In this document: in pieces, positions 1 through 6,686 of the stretch | Layout: every line of letters starts with the position of its first letter | Position numbering within the stretch: the first letter of the stretch is position 1 | Assembly (NCBI GenBank): GCA_002451015.1 | Contig: DKBB01000165.1 | Coordinates: 1-8,519 of the forward strand | DNA: 8,519 nt | From: Acidobacteria bacterium UBA6911 | GTDB lineage: Bacteria > Acidobacteriota > UBA6911 | Direction of reading: 5' to 3' | Program-made: the position numbers and the translations under genes | Notes under the pieces: generated by a model | Database searches by the model: none | What the model saw: the letters and a program-made list of their open reading frames with translations, nothing else | What the model was told of the DNA's origin: nothing

Positions 1-114
1 GAAAAAGGGAATACAATAATTCTGGTAACGCATGAACCCGATATCGCTGCCCACGCACACCGGGTGATCCGGTTGCTGGACGGGCAAATCGCAAGCGATG
101 AATCGTCGAAGTAG
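1..114 (+). CDS. ABC transporter ATP-binding protein, C-terminal end (MacB/LolD-like), partial
   Basis: Frame 1 is open from the window edge to a TAG stop at 112-114 and encodes 37 residues. It begins with the strand and switch histidine of an ABC ATPase: [20 protein letters not shown], where His11 of the fragment is the H-loop residue that contacts the ATP gamma-phosphate. A typical C-terminal 'LLDGQI' strand follows. The pattern VTHEPDxAAxAxRxIxLxDG is characteristic of the MacB/LolD/FtsE group, whose ATPases drive FtsX-like membrane subunits in export of lipoproteins, peptides or drugs across the Gram-negative envelope. Walker A, signature and Walker B motifs lie outside the window, so substrate and partners cannot be read. 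The gene converges on enolase with only 68 bases between the stop codons. Confidence 0.88.
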   Translation, partial: EKGNTIILVTHEPDIAAHAHRVIRLLDGQIASDESSK

Positions 115-162
115 GCATCCTGAAAAAGACACGCCAGTATTTAATATAGATATTTTTGTGAA

Positions 163-1512
<1,350 letters not shown>

Positions 1513-1610
1513 CGCTTTGCCAAAGTAACTTAACGGCAAAACCCTAAAGTAAACAGCAGATTAACTTTTTGATGTATAACACAGGCCCGCAAAACGATCA
1601 AGAAACCTAT

Positions 1611-1831
1611 TTAACCCGCATTTCTCACCAGGTTTCTGCTGCGGCAACGAGAACCATGTCTCCTGCGGACGCAATTTATGCAGAGCATAAATTGCGTCCG
1701 CTTTCCTCAAACGCCTCGACGCACTGTCGAGCACGTCTGCGGGGCTTTCGGTCGCAAGCCTTGTATCCACGGCCCTCTGCGCCGCCTCGTGTAAGCGAAG
1801 CGACCGGAACCCGGTGAGAAATACGGGTTAA
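1611..1831. mobile_element. 221-bp MITE-like element with 26-bp imperfect terminal inverted repeats
   Basis: The left end (1611-1636) begins TTAACCCGCATTTCTCACC and the right end (1806-1831), read on the other strand, begins TTAACCCGTATTTCTCACC. Over 26 bases they agree at 23 positions, and all three differences are transitions. The interior has no convincing gene; open frames on both strands are short and lack family features. A perfect 17-bp hairpin sits at 1665-1701. The outermost TTAA on both sides could be part of the repeat or a 4-bp target duplication; the bases outside it do not match. Size, ends and lack of coding capacity fit a non-autonomous miniature transposable element. It lies within the 543-base gene-free stretch 1458-2000, between the divergent eno and STAS promoters. 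The family of the mobilising transposase cannot be told from this window. Confidence 0.7.
1665..1701. repeat. Perfect 17-bp inverted repeat (hairpin) inside the element
   Basis: GCGGACGCAATTTATGC at 1665-1681 is followed by a 3-base loop (AGA) and its exact reverse complement at 1685-1701. There is no T-run on either side, so an intrinsic terminator is unlikely. A perfect stem with such a small loop could form a cruciform or single-strand hairpin. It may be a structural part of the element or a nested smaller repeat. Confidence 0.85.
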
Positions 1832-1846
1832 CATATTCAGGTGAAA

Positions 1847-1875
1847 TTGACAGTATTTCAAGGCTATGCTAGCCT
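1847..1875 (+). promoter_or_regulatory. Promoter candidate for the STAS operon
   Basis: A perfect -35 hexamer TTGACA (1847-1852) is followed after 17 bases by TAGCCT (1870-1875), which matches only 3 of 6 -10 positions but is preceded by TGC, an extended -10 element. The -10 lies in an inverted repeat, AGGCT (1861-1865) and AGCCT (1871-1875), which could be an operator. The -35 begins 16 bases beyond the right end of the mobile-type element. Transcription from here would give a leader of about 120 bases before the ATG at 2001. Confidence 0.45.
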
Positions 1876-1887
1876 GCATTTTTTACA

Positions 1888-1969
1888 AGGTTTTAAAGCT
1901 GAGCGGTGCAGGTATGCAGGTAGGCCCCCGGGTGCTATCAGTAGCGGGAAAACCTGTGAAAAGTGCAGG
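1888..1969 (+). promoter_or_regulatory. Structured 5' leader with tandem 8-mers upstream of the STAS gene
   Basis: The leader can fold. AGGTTTT (1888-1894) pairs with AAAACCT (1949-1955), and directly inside the 3' arm lies a hairpin of GCTA (1934-1937) with TAGC (1942-1945), extended by CCC (1927-1929) with GGG (1946-1948) across a bulge. Two perfect tandem copies of TGCAGGTA (1907-1914, 1915-1922) sit in the loop region, and TGCAGG recurs at 1964-1969, where CCTG (1953-1956) can pair with CAGG (1966-1969) as an alternative helix. It does not match riboswitch consensus sequences I know (TPP, cobalamin, c-di-GMP). A regulatory RNA or protein-binding role is inference. Confidence 0.3.
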
Positions 1970-2000
1970 CTGAGTTCTCTTTCAGACAGTGGAGGCGCCA

Positions 2001-2348
2001 ATGAAGTTTTCGACGAGAAAGAATGGAGATATTATAATAATCGATGTTGAAGGAAAAATCTTCTTGGGTGAAGGGGATGTGGAAATAAAAAAGGCTGTGG
2101 ATGATCTTTTGAAAAAGGGTACGAAGAATATTCTGCTGAATTTAGCCAAGGTTCCCTATATAGACAGCGCGGGATTGGGCGAGATCATTCGATGCTTTAC
2201 GGCGCTTCGAAGAAACGGCGGAAGTTTGAAACTTCTTTCTCCCAATGAGCGTGTTATCGATCTGCTTAATATTACAAATTTGTTGAATGTATTTGATTCG
2301 TACGATGATGAAACTGTAGCTCTTAAGAGTTTCTCGGCCAATGCGTAA
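2001..2348 (+). CDS. STAS-domain protein (anti-sigma-factor antagonist-like)
   Basis: The 115-residue protein is a single STAS domain, the fold of SpoIIAA/RsbV-type antagonists. In those systems the unphosphorylated antagonist sequesters an anti-sigma kinase, and phosphorylation of a conserved serine releases it. The site is present as YIDSAGLGE, with the predicted phosphoacceptor Ser56 after Asp55. The expected pattern surrounds it: strand IIIIDVEGKIF, helix GDVEIKKAVDDLLKKG, strand NILLNLAKV, helix LGEIIRCFTALRRNGG, strand SLKLLS, then VIDLLNITNLLNVFDSYDDETVAL. The ATG at 2001 was chosen because GGAGG (1991-1995) sits 5 bases upstream; an in-frame GTG at 1989 would overlap that site. No anti-sigma kinase or PP2C-type phosphatase gene is visible nearby, so the partner is unknown. 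The stop overlaps the next gene by 8 bp, implying translational coupling. Confidence 0.92.
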   Translation: MKFSTRKNGDIIIIDVEGKIFLGEGDVEIKKAVDDLLKKGTKNILLNLAKVPYIDSAGLGEIIRCFTALRRNGGSLKLLSPNERVIDLLNITNLLNVFDSYDDETVALKSFSANA

Positions 2349-3438
2349 ATTGAATTTTTTATTAATTATCCTGTCGACCTTTCTGGGCCCGATTTGCCCT
2401 GAAATATTTTCCCAGCAATATAAAGACGTTACGTCCGAGCATCTGTTAATCCGCATCCCGAAAGAGAGGGATTCTCTCGGGCGACGCGTCATAACGGACC
2501 TCGAACGGTTCTACAGGTTTCTCAACGGAGCCATTAACGCCGAACTTCCGGAAAAGATCATTTTTCTGGTTGACTGGGACCTCCAGGAGAGCCGCGCAAA
2601 TTACCAGGAGTCAAGTATCGTTGTAGGAATGAACCAACCCGTTTCCAATCCAAGCTCGCTTCTGTTGAATGAAACAAAGCGGGAAATGGCACGCCTGGGA
2701 TTGTTCCAGCTTTCTCGCGGTGCTTCGAGACCTGATTATGAGTTTATGTATGAAGGGATGATAGAAATCCTGGTGCACGAGTTTGATCATACATCCCGGA
2801 GCCTGGAGAGCGCCTGGGCGGTTTCGCAGTTCCTGGATGAAATGGGCCTGTTGGGCCTGGAATCCCAACGCACATGGTCCGATTTTTCAAGGGATCGTCG
2901 CTGCATGCGAAGCGCGGCACCCGGGATCACATTCCTGATGACTCTCAGGGATCTGGAAGGCCGCCAGAGTCCTGCAAAATTTTTTGAAGCACTGAGGCGG
3001 GCCAATTTATCCAGAAGTTTGAAAGATGCATTCAAGGAACCGGCGCCTGAGCTTGAAAAAATATGGATAAATAAAGTGCGCGAATATCGCGCTCCCGAGG
3101 AGATTACCATTTCAGAAGAAGAAACCCCGGAACTGATGGAAACAATTTCAGTTCCCGATCCAGTCAAACCGGGCGATACCCTGGTACTGAATCTGCGGTT
3201 CAAGGACAACGACAACGTCCTTTTTCCCGACGGTGTTTTTATCCGGGATGATCGCACGGGAAAGCTTTTTCAGGCCCAGGCGGACACCGATCCGGCTTCT
3301 GAGTTTATTCTGTGCAAGATTCCTGTTGCAGCGGATTGTGCTCCCGGGGAATACGACTATCAGATCACTGCAATCGATGAGTCGGGAAATCTGCGGCGCT
3401 GGAGTGGTGTCTACAAAGTAGCCAGTAGCCCGGAGTAA
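2341..3438 (+). CDS. Secreted peptidase-MA-like protein, probably catalytically inactive, with C-terminal beta-sandwich region
   Basis: The 365 residues begin with a Sec signal peptide (MRKLNFLLIILSTFLGPICP, cleavage probably near residue 24), so the protein should be periplasmic or outside the cell; no proper lipobox precedes Cys19. Residues 30-250 follow the layout of peptidase-MA-like gluzincins: a helix at 107-124, the EGMIEIL segment (138-144) like the family's EGxAEY motif, and a C-terminal FFEALRRANLSRSLKDAF...ELEKIW region (214-242). At the expected HExxH site the sequence is NETKR (110-114), so both zinc histidines are missing while Glu111 and Glu138 remain. An HEFDH occurs at 146-150, but after the EG motif. 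Residues 270-360, with PVKPGDTLVLNLRF and APGEYDYQITAIDESGN, look like an Ig-like beta-sandwich. ATG 2341 overlaps the STAS stop (ATGCGTAA), with only a weak AAGAG upstream. The family is recognised by pattern, not search. Confidence 0.6.
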   Translation: MRKLNFLLIILSTFLGPICPEIFSQQYKDVTSEHLLIRIPKERDSLGRRVITDLERFYRFLNGAINAELPEKIIFLVDWDLQESRANYQESSIVVGMNQPVSNPSSLLLNETKREMARLGLFQLSRGASRPDYEFMYEGMIEILVHEFDHTSRSLESAWAVSQFLDEMGLLGLESQRTWSDFSRDRRCMRSAAPGITFLMTLRDLEGRQSPAKFFEALRRANLSRSLKDAFKEPAPELEKIWINKVREYRAPEEITISEEETPELMETISVPDPVKPGDTLVLNLRFKDNDNVLFPDGVFIRDDRTGKLFQAQADTDPASEFILCKIPVAADCAPGEYDYQITAIDESGNLRRWSGVYKVASSPE

Positions 3439-3590
3439 GCAATACCCTTTCGCCTTACATAATCGCAACAAAGCCGACAGCTTGCCGCCGCACTCCCATA
3501 ATTTCCCCGCTCTAAAAAAACAATGTAAGCCTTTTATAGGAATGTTGTTTTCGATACAAAGAAAATTCTACAGAGGAGAAATAAAAGTCT

Positions 3591-3627
3591 TTAACGTTAA
3601 TGGAATTCGGATATAAAACAGAATTCC
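3591..3627. repeat. Adjacent palindromes (10-bp palindrome and EcoRI-like inverted repeat)
   Basis: TTAACGTTAA (3591-3600) is a perfect 10-bp palindrome. Immediately after it, GGAATTC (3602-3608) and GAATTCC (3621-3627) form a perfect 7-bp inverted repeat around a 12-base AT-rich loop. They lie about 155 bases downstream of the peptidase-like gene. Function is unknown; possible roles are a weak processing hairpin or a protein-binding site. Confidence 0.4.
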
Positions 3628-3695
3628 CGGGCATGCAGATTTCGAAGCGCCGTCCTCATTTACCTGCCGACTGGCTATTTGTTCTTCATGGTCTA

Positions 3696-3721
3696 CAGGG
3701 CGAACACAAGATTCGCCCCTG
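3696..3721. repeat. Short hairpin resembling a widespread dispersed repeat
   Basis: GGGCGAA (3698-3704) and TTCGCCC (3712-3718) form a perfect 7-bp stem around CACAAGA, extended by CA/TG (3696-3697, 3720-3721) across a one-base bulge. From memory, sequences of the type GGGCGAACACAAGATTCGCC followed by CCTAC are scattered through intergenic DNA of many bacteria, including Desulfobacterota, and produce spurious peptides such as ANTRFAP. The stem is seen here; the repeat-family assignment is recollection. It could also act as a bidirectional terminator between the convergent genes, although no T-run follows. Confidence 0.5.
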
Positions 3722-3779
3722 CAATCCCGCTTAGCCTTTTTAAATGGAATCTCAATCCTGGATGGGGCGCGCTGACCGA

Positions 3780-4754
3780 CTACTGCTTTTTATTCTCCGT
3801 CACCCGTTCAATCGCTTCTTTTATCGAATCGGAAGCCTGGATGCCCTGGGCTTCTTTGTAGGCATTCAATGCAGCGTCCCATTTCTTCTGTTTTTCATAG
3901 ACCAGCCCCAGTCGTTCATAAACATCCGCTTTTTCAGGCATCAGCGACGCGGCTTTGTTCAGGGCCCTTTCCGAATCGGAGTATTTTTTTTCAAACAGGA
4001 AGGCTTCTGCGAGGTTGTAGTGGATGTATCCGTTATTCGGATCGTAACTCAAAGCTTTCTGCAGCAGTTTCACCGCGGAGCTGAACTGCTTCTGGGAAAG
4101 GGCCGCGATTCCTTTTTTCAAATAGGACTTTCCTAGCAGTTCCAGGATCGTATTCTGCCCCTGTTTCATGGAATACGCCTTTTCCAGGGTTTCTATGGCT
4201 TCGTCCGTTCGATCCAGGTTGAAATAGGCGACACCCAGCATGGCATAGTCCGACCAGTCCGACTGGCTGATTCGAAGCGCCTGGGTGAGATCGTCCGCGG
4301 CTTCGTTAAAATGGTTCAATCGGTAATGGGCTGAACCCCGGAGTCTGTACAGCTTTGCCTGATTGCTTTCGGGATCTTTTTCCTTTGCCGCAAGCGGTTG
4401 TCCCTTATTCAAGGCATCGATGCATTCCTCGTATTTCTTCATATTGAAATACGCCTGTCCGAGACCGAAATAGGTGATGAAAGCGGGGGATTTAAGCTGA
4501 ACGGCACGGGAGAGCGAAGATGCCGCCAGGGCATTGTTTTTGATGTTCAGGTAGCACAATCCGAGCAGTCTGTGGCCGAATTCCCAATCCGGATTCCGAT
4601 CGAGATCGGGTTGCAGTTCCTGGATGGCTTTTTCGTATTGAGCCTGATTGTAAAAGGCTACGGCCTGTTGGTAATCGGCCCGAACCGGTGCCATTTCGCT
4701 CAAGGCGATTATTGAGAAGACGACTAGGGAACAAAGAACGGTAAAACTCCGCAT
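3780..4754 (-). CDS. Exported tetratricopeptide-repeat (TPR) protein
   Basis: The preferred start, ATG 4754, gives 324 residues beginning with a clear signal peptide, MRSFTVLCSLVVFSIIALSE, ending at a VRA cleavage site near residue 26. The mature protein is almost entirely TPR helix pairs from about residue 27 to 305. Recognisable consensus stretches are AVAFYNQAQYEKAIQEL, YFGLGQAYFNMKKYEECIDAL, LRGSAHYRLNHFNEAADDLTQAL, MLGVAYFNLDRTDEAIETLEKA, AALSQKQFSSAVKLLQKAL, YNLAEAFLFEKKYSDSERAL and LGLVYEKQKKWDAALNAYKEA, roughly eight repeats. TPR arrays bind other proteins, so a periplasmic scaffold or assembly role is likely, but the partner cannot be read. An upstream in-frame GTG at 4778 would spoil the signal peptide; GGGGG lies 5 bases before the ATG. 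The regulator gene ends 243 bases upstream on the same strand. No lipobox precedes Cys8, so it is probably soluble. Confidence 0.88.
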   Translation of the reverse strand: MRSFTVLCSLVVFSIIALSEMAPVRADYQQAVAFYNQAQYEKAIQELQPDLDRNPDWEFGHRLLGLCYLNIKNNALAASSLSRAVQLKSPAFITYFGLGQAYFNMKKYEECIDALNKGQPLAAKEKDPESNQAKLYRLRGSAHYRLNHFNEAADDLTQALRISQSDWSDYAMLGVAYFNLDRTDEAIETLEKAYSMKQGQNTILELLGKSYLKKGIAALSQKQFSSAVKLLQKALSYDPNNGYIHYNLAEAFLFEKKYSDSERALNKAASLMPEKADVYERLGLVYEKQKKWDAALNAYKEAQGIQASDSIKEAIERVTENKKQ

Positions 4755-4784
4755 AGAACCCCCAAAGTTAAAGGTCACTCCATA

Positions 4785-4813
4785 AAAGTATCCATTAAGT
4801 AGGATGAAGTCAA
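4785..4813 (-). promoter_or_regulatory. Promoter candidate for the TPR gene
   Basis: On the minus strand, TTGACT (4813-4808, 5 of 6 matches to the -35) is separated by 17 bases from TACTTT (4790-4785, 3 of 6 matches to the -10). This predicts a start near 4778 and a leader of about 25 bases before ATG 4754. Together with the 243-base gap from the regulator gene, it suggests that the TPR gene can be transcribed on its own. Confidence 0.4.
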
Positions 4814-4819
4814 TTGATG

Positions 4820-4854
4820 CAAAAGTTCAGAAGTAAACTGCAGTTCAACTTTTG
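4820..4854. promoter_or_regulatory. Nested inverted repeats upstream of the TPR promoter (operator candidate)
   Basis: CAAAAGTT (4820-4827) and AACTTTTG (4847-4854) form a perfect 8-bp inverted repeat. Between them lies a perfect 10-bp palindrome, AACTGCAGTT (4836-4845). The structure begins 7 bases upstream of the TPR -35 box, a position used by activators. Binding by the neighbouring regulator is possible but not shown. An alternative reading is an AT-rich stem downstream of the regulator gene, but it lacks a terminator-like GC stem. Confidence 0.35.
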
Positions 4855-4997
4855 AGGGTCTTATGCTCTTTCGTTTCCACCACAAAATGCATCCCACCAG
4901 CCTTTCAATCTCGAACTGTCAGAAAACGCACTTTAACCTCGCACGCGCATACGCTTACGCGTTCTTACGGTCTTTATATTCACACGTGCAATCCGTC

Positions 4998-6371
4998 CTA
5001 CGGTTCTTTGATTTTCAGGCGTTTCAATTTCTCGTTTAAAGTAGTGGCATTGACGGAGAGAAGCCGGGCTGCTTTCTTTTGATTCCAGCCTGTTCTATCC
5101 AGCGCGGCGAGAATCAGAGACTTTTCATAATTTCCCACTTTTTCCTTTAATGAAACGGGGTCTTCTGACAACAGAAAGGCTGTTTCGGGTGGTGGCGTGG
5201 AAATATTATTCGGGAACAGGTCAGGGGTGATGGTATTTCCCGTCGAAAGGACCACGGCGCGTTCCACCACGTTTTCAAGTTCGCGGACATTCCCCGGCCA
5301 CTGGCAATCCATTAAGGCTTTCATGGCTGAAGGATCCATGCCGATATTGTCCCTTTGGTTTTCTTCACTGTATTTTTTAATGAAATGTTCGGTTAAAAGG
5401 GGAATATCCTGCGGTCTTTCCCGCAGAGGGGGAATTTGAATGGTGATGACATTCAACCGGTAATACAGGTCTTCGCGGAAAATTCCCTGCCGCACCGCCG
5501 CATGCAGGTCAGAGTTGCTGGCCGCAATGATGCGTACGTCCACTTTAATATTTTCCAGACCGCCCAGACGACGAAATTCACGCTCCTGAATTACCCGCAG
5601 AAGCTTGGACTGAATTTCCAGTGAAATTGTCGTTACCTCATCCAGAAATAGAGTTCCTCCGTCTGCGACTTCGAACAGCCCCTTTTTTGTGTTGGTGGCG
5701 CCGGTGAAAGCTCCGCGGACGTGTCCGAAAAGCTCGCTTTCGAGTAGGTCGGAAGGGATGTTCCCGCAGTTTATGGCGATGAAGGGGGCCGTGATCCTTC
5801 CGCTGGAGGCATGAATCGCCTTTGCCACCAGTTCCTTCCCCGTCCCGCTTTCCCCCTGGATGAGGATGGTGCTGCGCCGGGGTGCGGCCTGAGAGATAAG
5901 ATCGAATACCTGCTGCATTCTGTCGCATTTGCCAATAATATTGTGGAAGCTGTATCGATCGTGCAGAGTCTTGCGCAGACGCCGGTTTTCTTCCAGCAGA
6001 CGCCGGTGTTCCAGAGCGTTCTTAATCGCCTGCAATAATTTGTCGTTCTTGAAAGGCTTTTCGAAAAAATCAAACGCGCCCAGTTTGGTGGCTTTTATAG
6101 CTTTTTCAATGGATGCGTAAGCGGTGAGTATTATTACTTCAGGGCGGTTTTCAAGCTGGTTAAGTTCCTCAAGAACCTGGAGCCCGTTCATATCCGGCAG
6201 CATCAGATCCAGCAGCACGGCGCCGTAATCCCGGTTCCGGATCATCTCCAATGCCTGGGTGCCGTTTTCTGCCTGTTCGACGGTATAGGATTCAGAGGAC
6301 AGGAGTTCCAACAGAACTTCGCGCATAATCTCTTCATCGTCGGCTACCAGTATGCATCCGTTTGTATTCAT
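4998..6371 (-). CDS. NtrC-family sigma-54-dependent response regulator
   Basis: The 457-residue protein has all three parts of an NtrC-type activator. The receiver (about 5-120) has acidic residues Asp11-Asp12, phosphoacceptor Asp55 in [11 protein letters not shown], Thr83 and Lys105. The AAA+ domain (about 142-375) has Walker A GESGTGKE (173-180), the sigma-54-contacting GAFTGA loop (220-225), Walker B GGTLFLDE (238-245), the arginine region [11 protein letters not shown] and [10 protein letters not shown] (358-367). A Fis-type helix-turn-helix ends the protein (about 415-452, [24 protein letters not shown]). With GAFTGA and both Walker motifs intact, it should remodel sigma-54 RNA polymerase once phosphorylated, probably by the kinase encoded upstream. 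ATG 6371 is preferred over an in-frame TTG at 6386; the ribosome site is weak (GAGTAAG). A TATAAT box precedes it. Which genes it controls cannot be read from the window. Confidence 0.96.
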   Translation of the reverse strand: MNTNGCILVADDEEIMREVLLELLSSESYTVEQAENGTQALEMIRNRDYGAVLLDLMLPDMNGLQVLEELNQLENRPEVIILTAYASIEKAIKATKLGAFDFFEKPFKNDKLLQAIKNALEHRRLLEENRRLRKTLHDRYSFHNIIGKCDRMQQVFDLISQAAPRRSTILIQGESGTGKELVAKAIHASSGRITAPFIAINCGNIPSDLLESELFGHVRGAFTGATNTKKGLFEVADGGTLFLDEVTTISLEIQSKLLRVIQEREFRRLGGLENIKVDVRIIAASNSDLHAAVRQGIFREDLYYRLNVITIQIPPLRERPQDIPLLTEHFIKKYSEENQRDNIGMDPSAMKALMDCQWPGNVRELENVVERAVVLSTGNTITPDLFPNNISTPPPETAFLLSEDPVSLKEKVGNYEKSLILAALDRTGWNQKKAARLLSVNATTLNEKLKRLKIKEP

Positions 6372-6421
6372 GAAACACTTACTCAAATATTTAAAGACTA
6401 AAATTTACATCCTATACGCTA

Positions 6422-6427
6422 ATTATA
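6422..6427 (-). promoter_or_regulatory. TATAAT -10 box upstream of the response regulator
   Basis: A perfect TATAAT reads on the minus strand at 6427-6422, about 50 bases before ATG 6371. At 17-base spacing the -35 would be TCTTCA, only 3 of 6 matches, so promoter strength or need for an activator is uncertain. The region is AT-rich, which raises the chance of a coincidental match. Confidence 0.4.
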
Positions 6428-6457
6428 GATTAAAGATTGAAAATTGAAGATTTAAAG
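6427..6457. repeat. AT-rich degenerate tandem repeat of a GATTGAA-like unit
   Basis: About four imperfect copies of a 7-8-base unit follow one another: GATTAAA, GATTGAAA, ATTGAA and GATTTAAA. The tract abuts the TATAAT box and could be a slippage-prone sequence or part of a dispersed intergenic repeat. No function can be assigned. Confidence 0.45.
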
Positions 6458-6523
6458 TAAATGAGGAACCGGTTTTTTGTTTTCTTACCTTGTACTCTCA
6501 ATCCGGTTTGTTTTCATATAAGA

Positions 6524-6537
6524 AGCCAGGAGCCAGG
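6524..6537. repeat. Tandem duplication of AGCCAGG
   Basis: Two perfect 7-base copies of AGCCAGG (6524-6530, 6531-6537) are followed by AGTAGAA. It is a short low-complexity tract in the kinase-regulator spacer. Similar AGCCAGGAG runs are common in intergenic DNA of some environmental bacteria (from memory), but no family is assigned here. Confidence 0.4.
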
Positions 6538-6686
6538 AGTAGAAACTGAAGTGGACTGTTTTATTCTGATTGCCGGGGAATTTTTCTCATTTCTCCTTCA
6601 GTCCTGACACCTTGTTTCTAATAGTTACAGTCTTTTCAAACAGTCGGTTACCCAGCGGTGATTCTGACTACGGACTTCTTGTTTTT

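Larger units (their letters stand above)
3439..3779. other. Convergent intergenic region, no gene seen
   Basis: These 341 bases lie between the ends of two convergent genes. They hold two small palindromic structures (3591-3627) and a hairpin resembling a dispersed bacterial repeat (3696-3721). No strong GC stem followed by a T-run was found for either gene, so transcription termination is unresolved. A 44-codon open frame beginning at ATG 3600 runs through the hairpin but lacks a suitably placed ribosome site and any family resemblance. Confidence 0.6.
6372..6686. other. Low-complexity, repeat-rich spacer between kinase and regulator genes
   Basis: No gene is seen in these 315 bases. They contain AT-rich GATTGAA-type repeats (6427-6457), two related tracts CCGGTTTTTTGTTTTC (6469-6484) and CCGGTTTGTTTTC (6503-6515), a tandem AGCCAGG duplication (6524-6537) and the regulator's promoter candidate. 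Such a long spacer is unusual between a cognate kinase and regulator, which are normally a few bases apart, and it suggests accumulation of short repeats. Confidence 0.6.

Noticed and set aside
1561..1817. Short open frames on both strands between eno and the STAS gene
   Set aside because: They lie across the 221-bp element, and the repeated LTRISH peptides on opposite strands are simply translations of its inverted ends. None has family features.
1611..1831. Integron attC site
   Set aside because: The ends are palindromic and include GTTAAC, but they do not fit the GTTRRRY/RYYYAAC core sites, and there is no integron integrase or cassette array.
3600..3734. 44-codon open frame starting at ATG 3600
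   Set aside because: AGGAG at about 3575 is some 20 bases from the ATG, the frame runs through palindromes and a dispersed-repeat hairpin, and the product resembles no known protein.
4998..6386. TTG at 6386 as start of the response regulator
   Set aside because: It has no ribosome site upstream, and the added five residues are outside the receiver fold; ATG 6371 is more likely.
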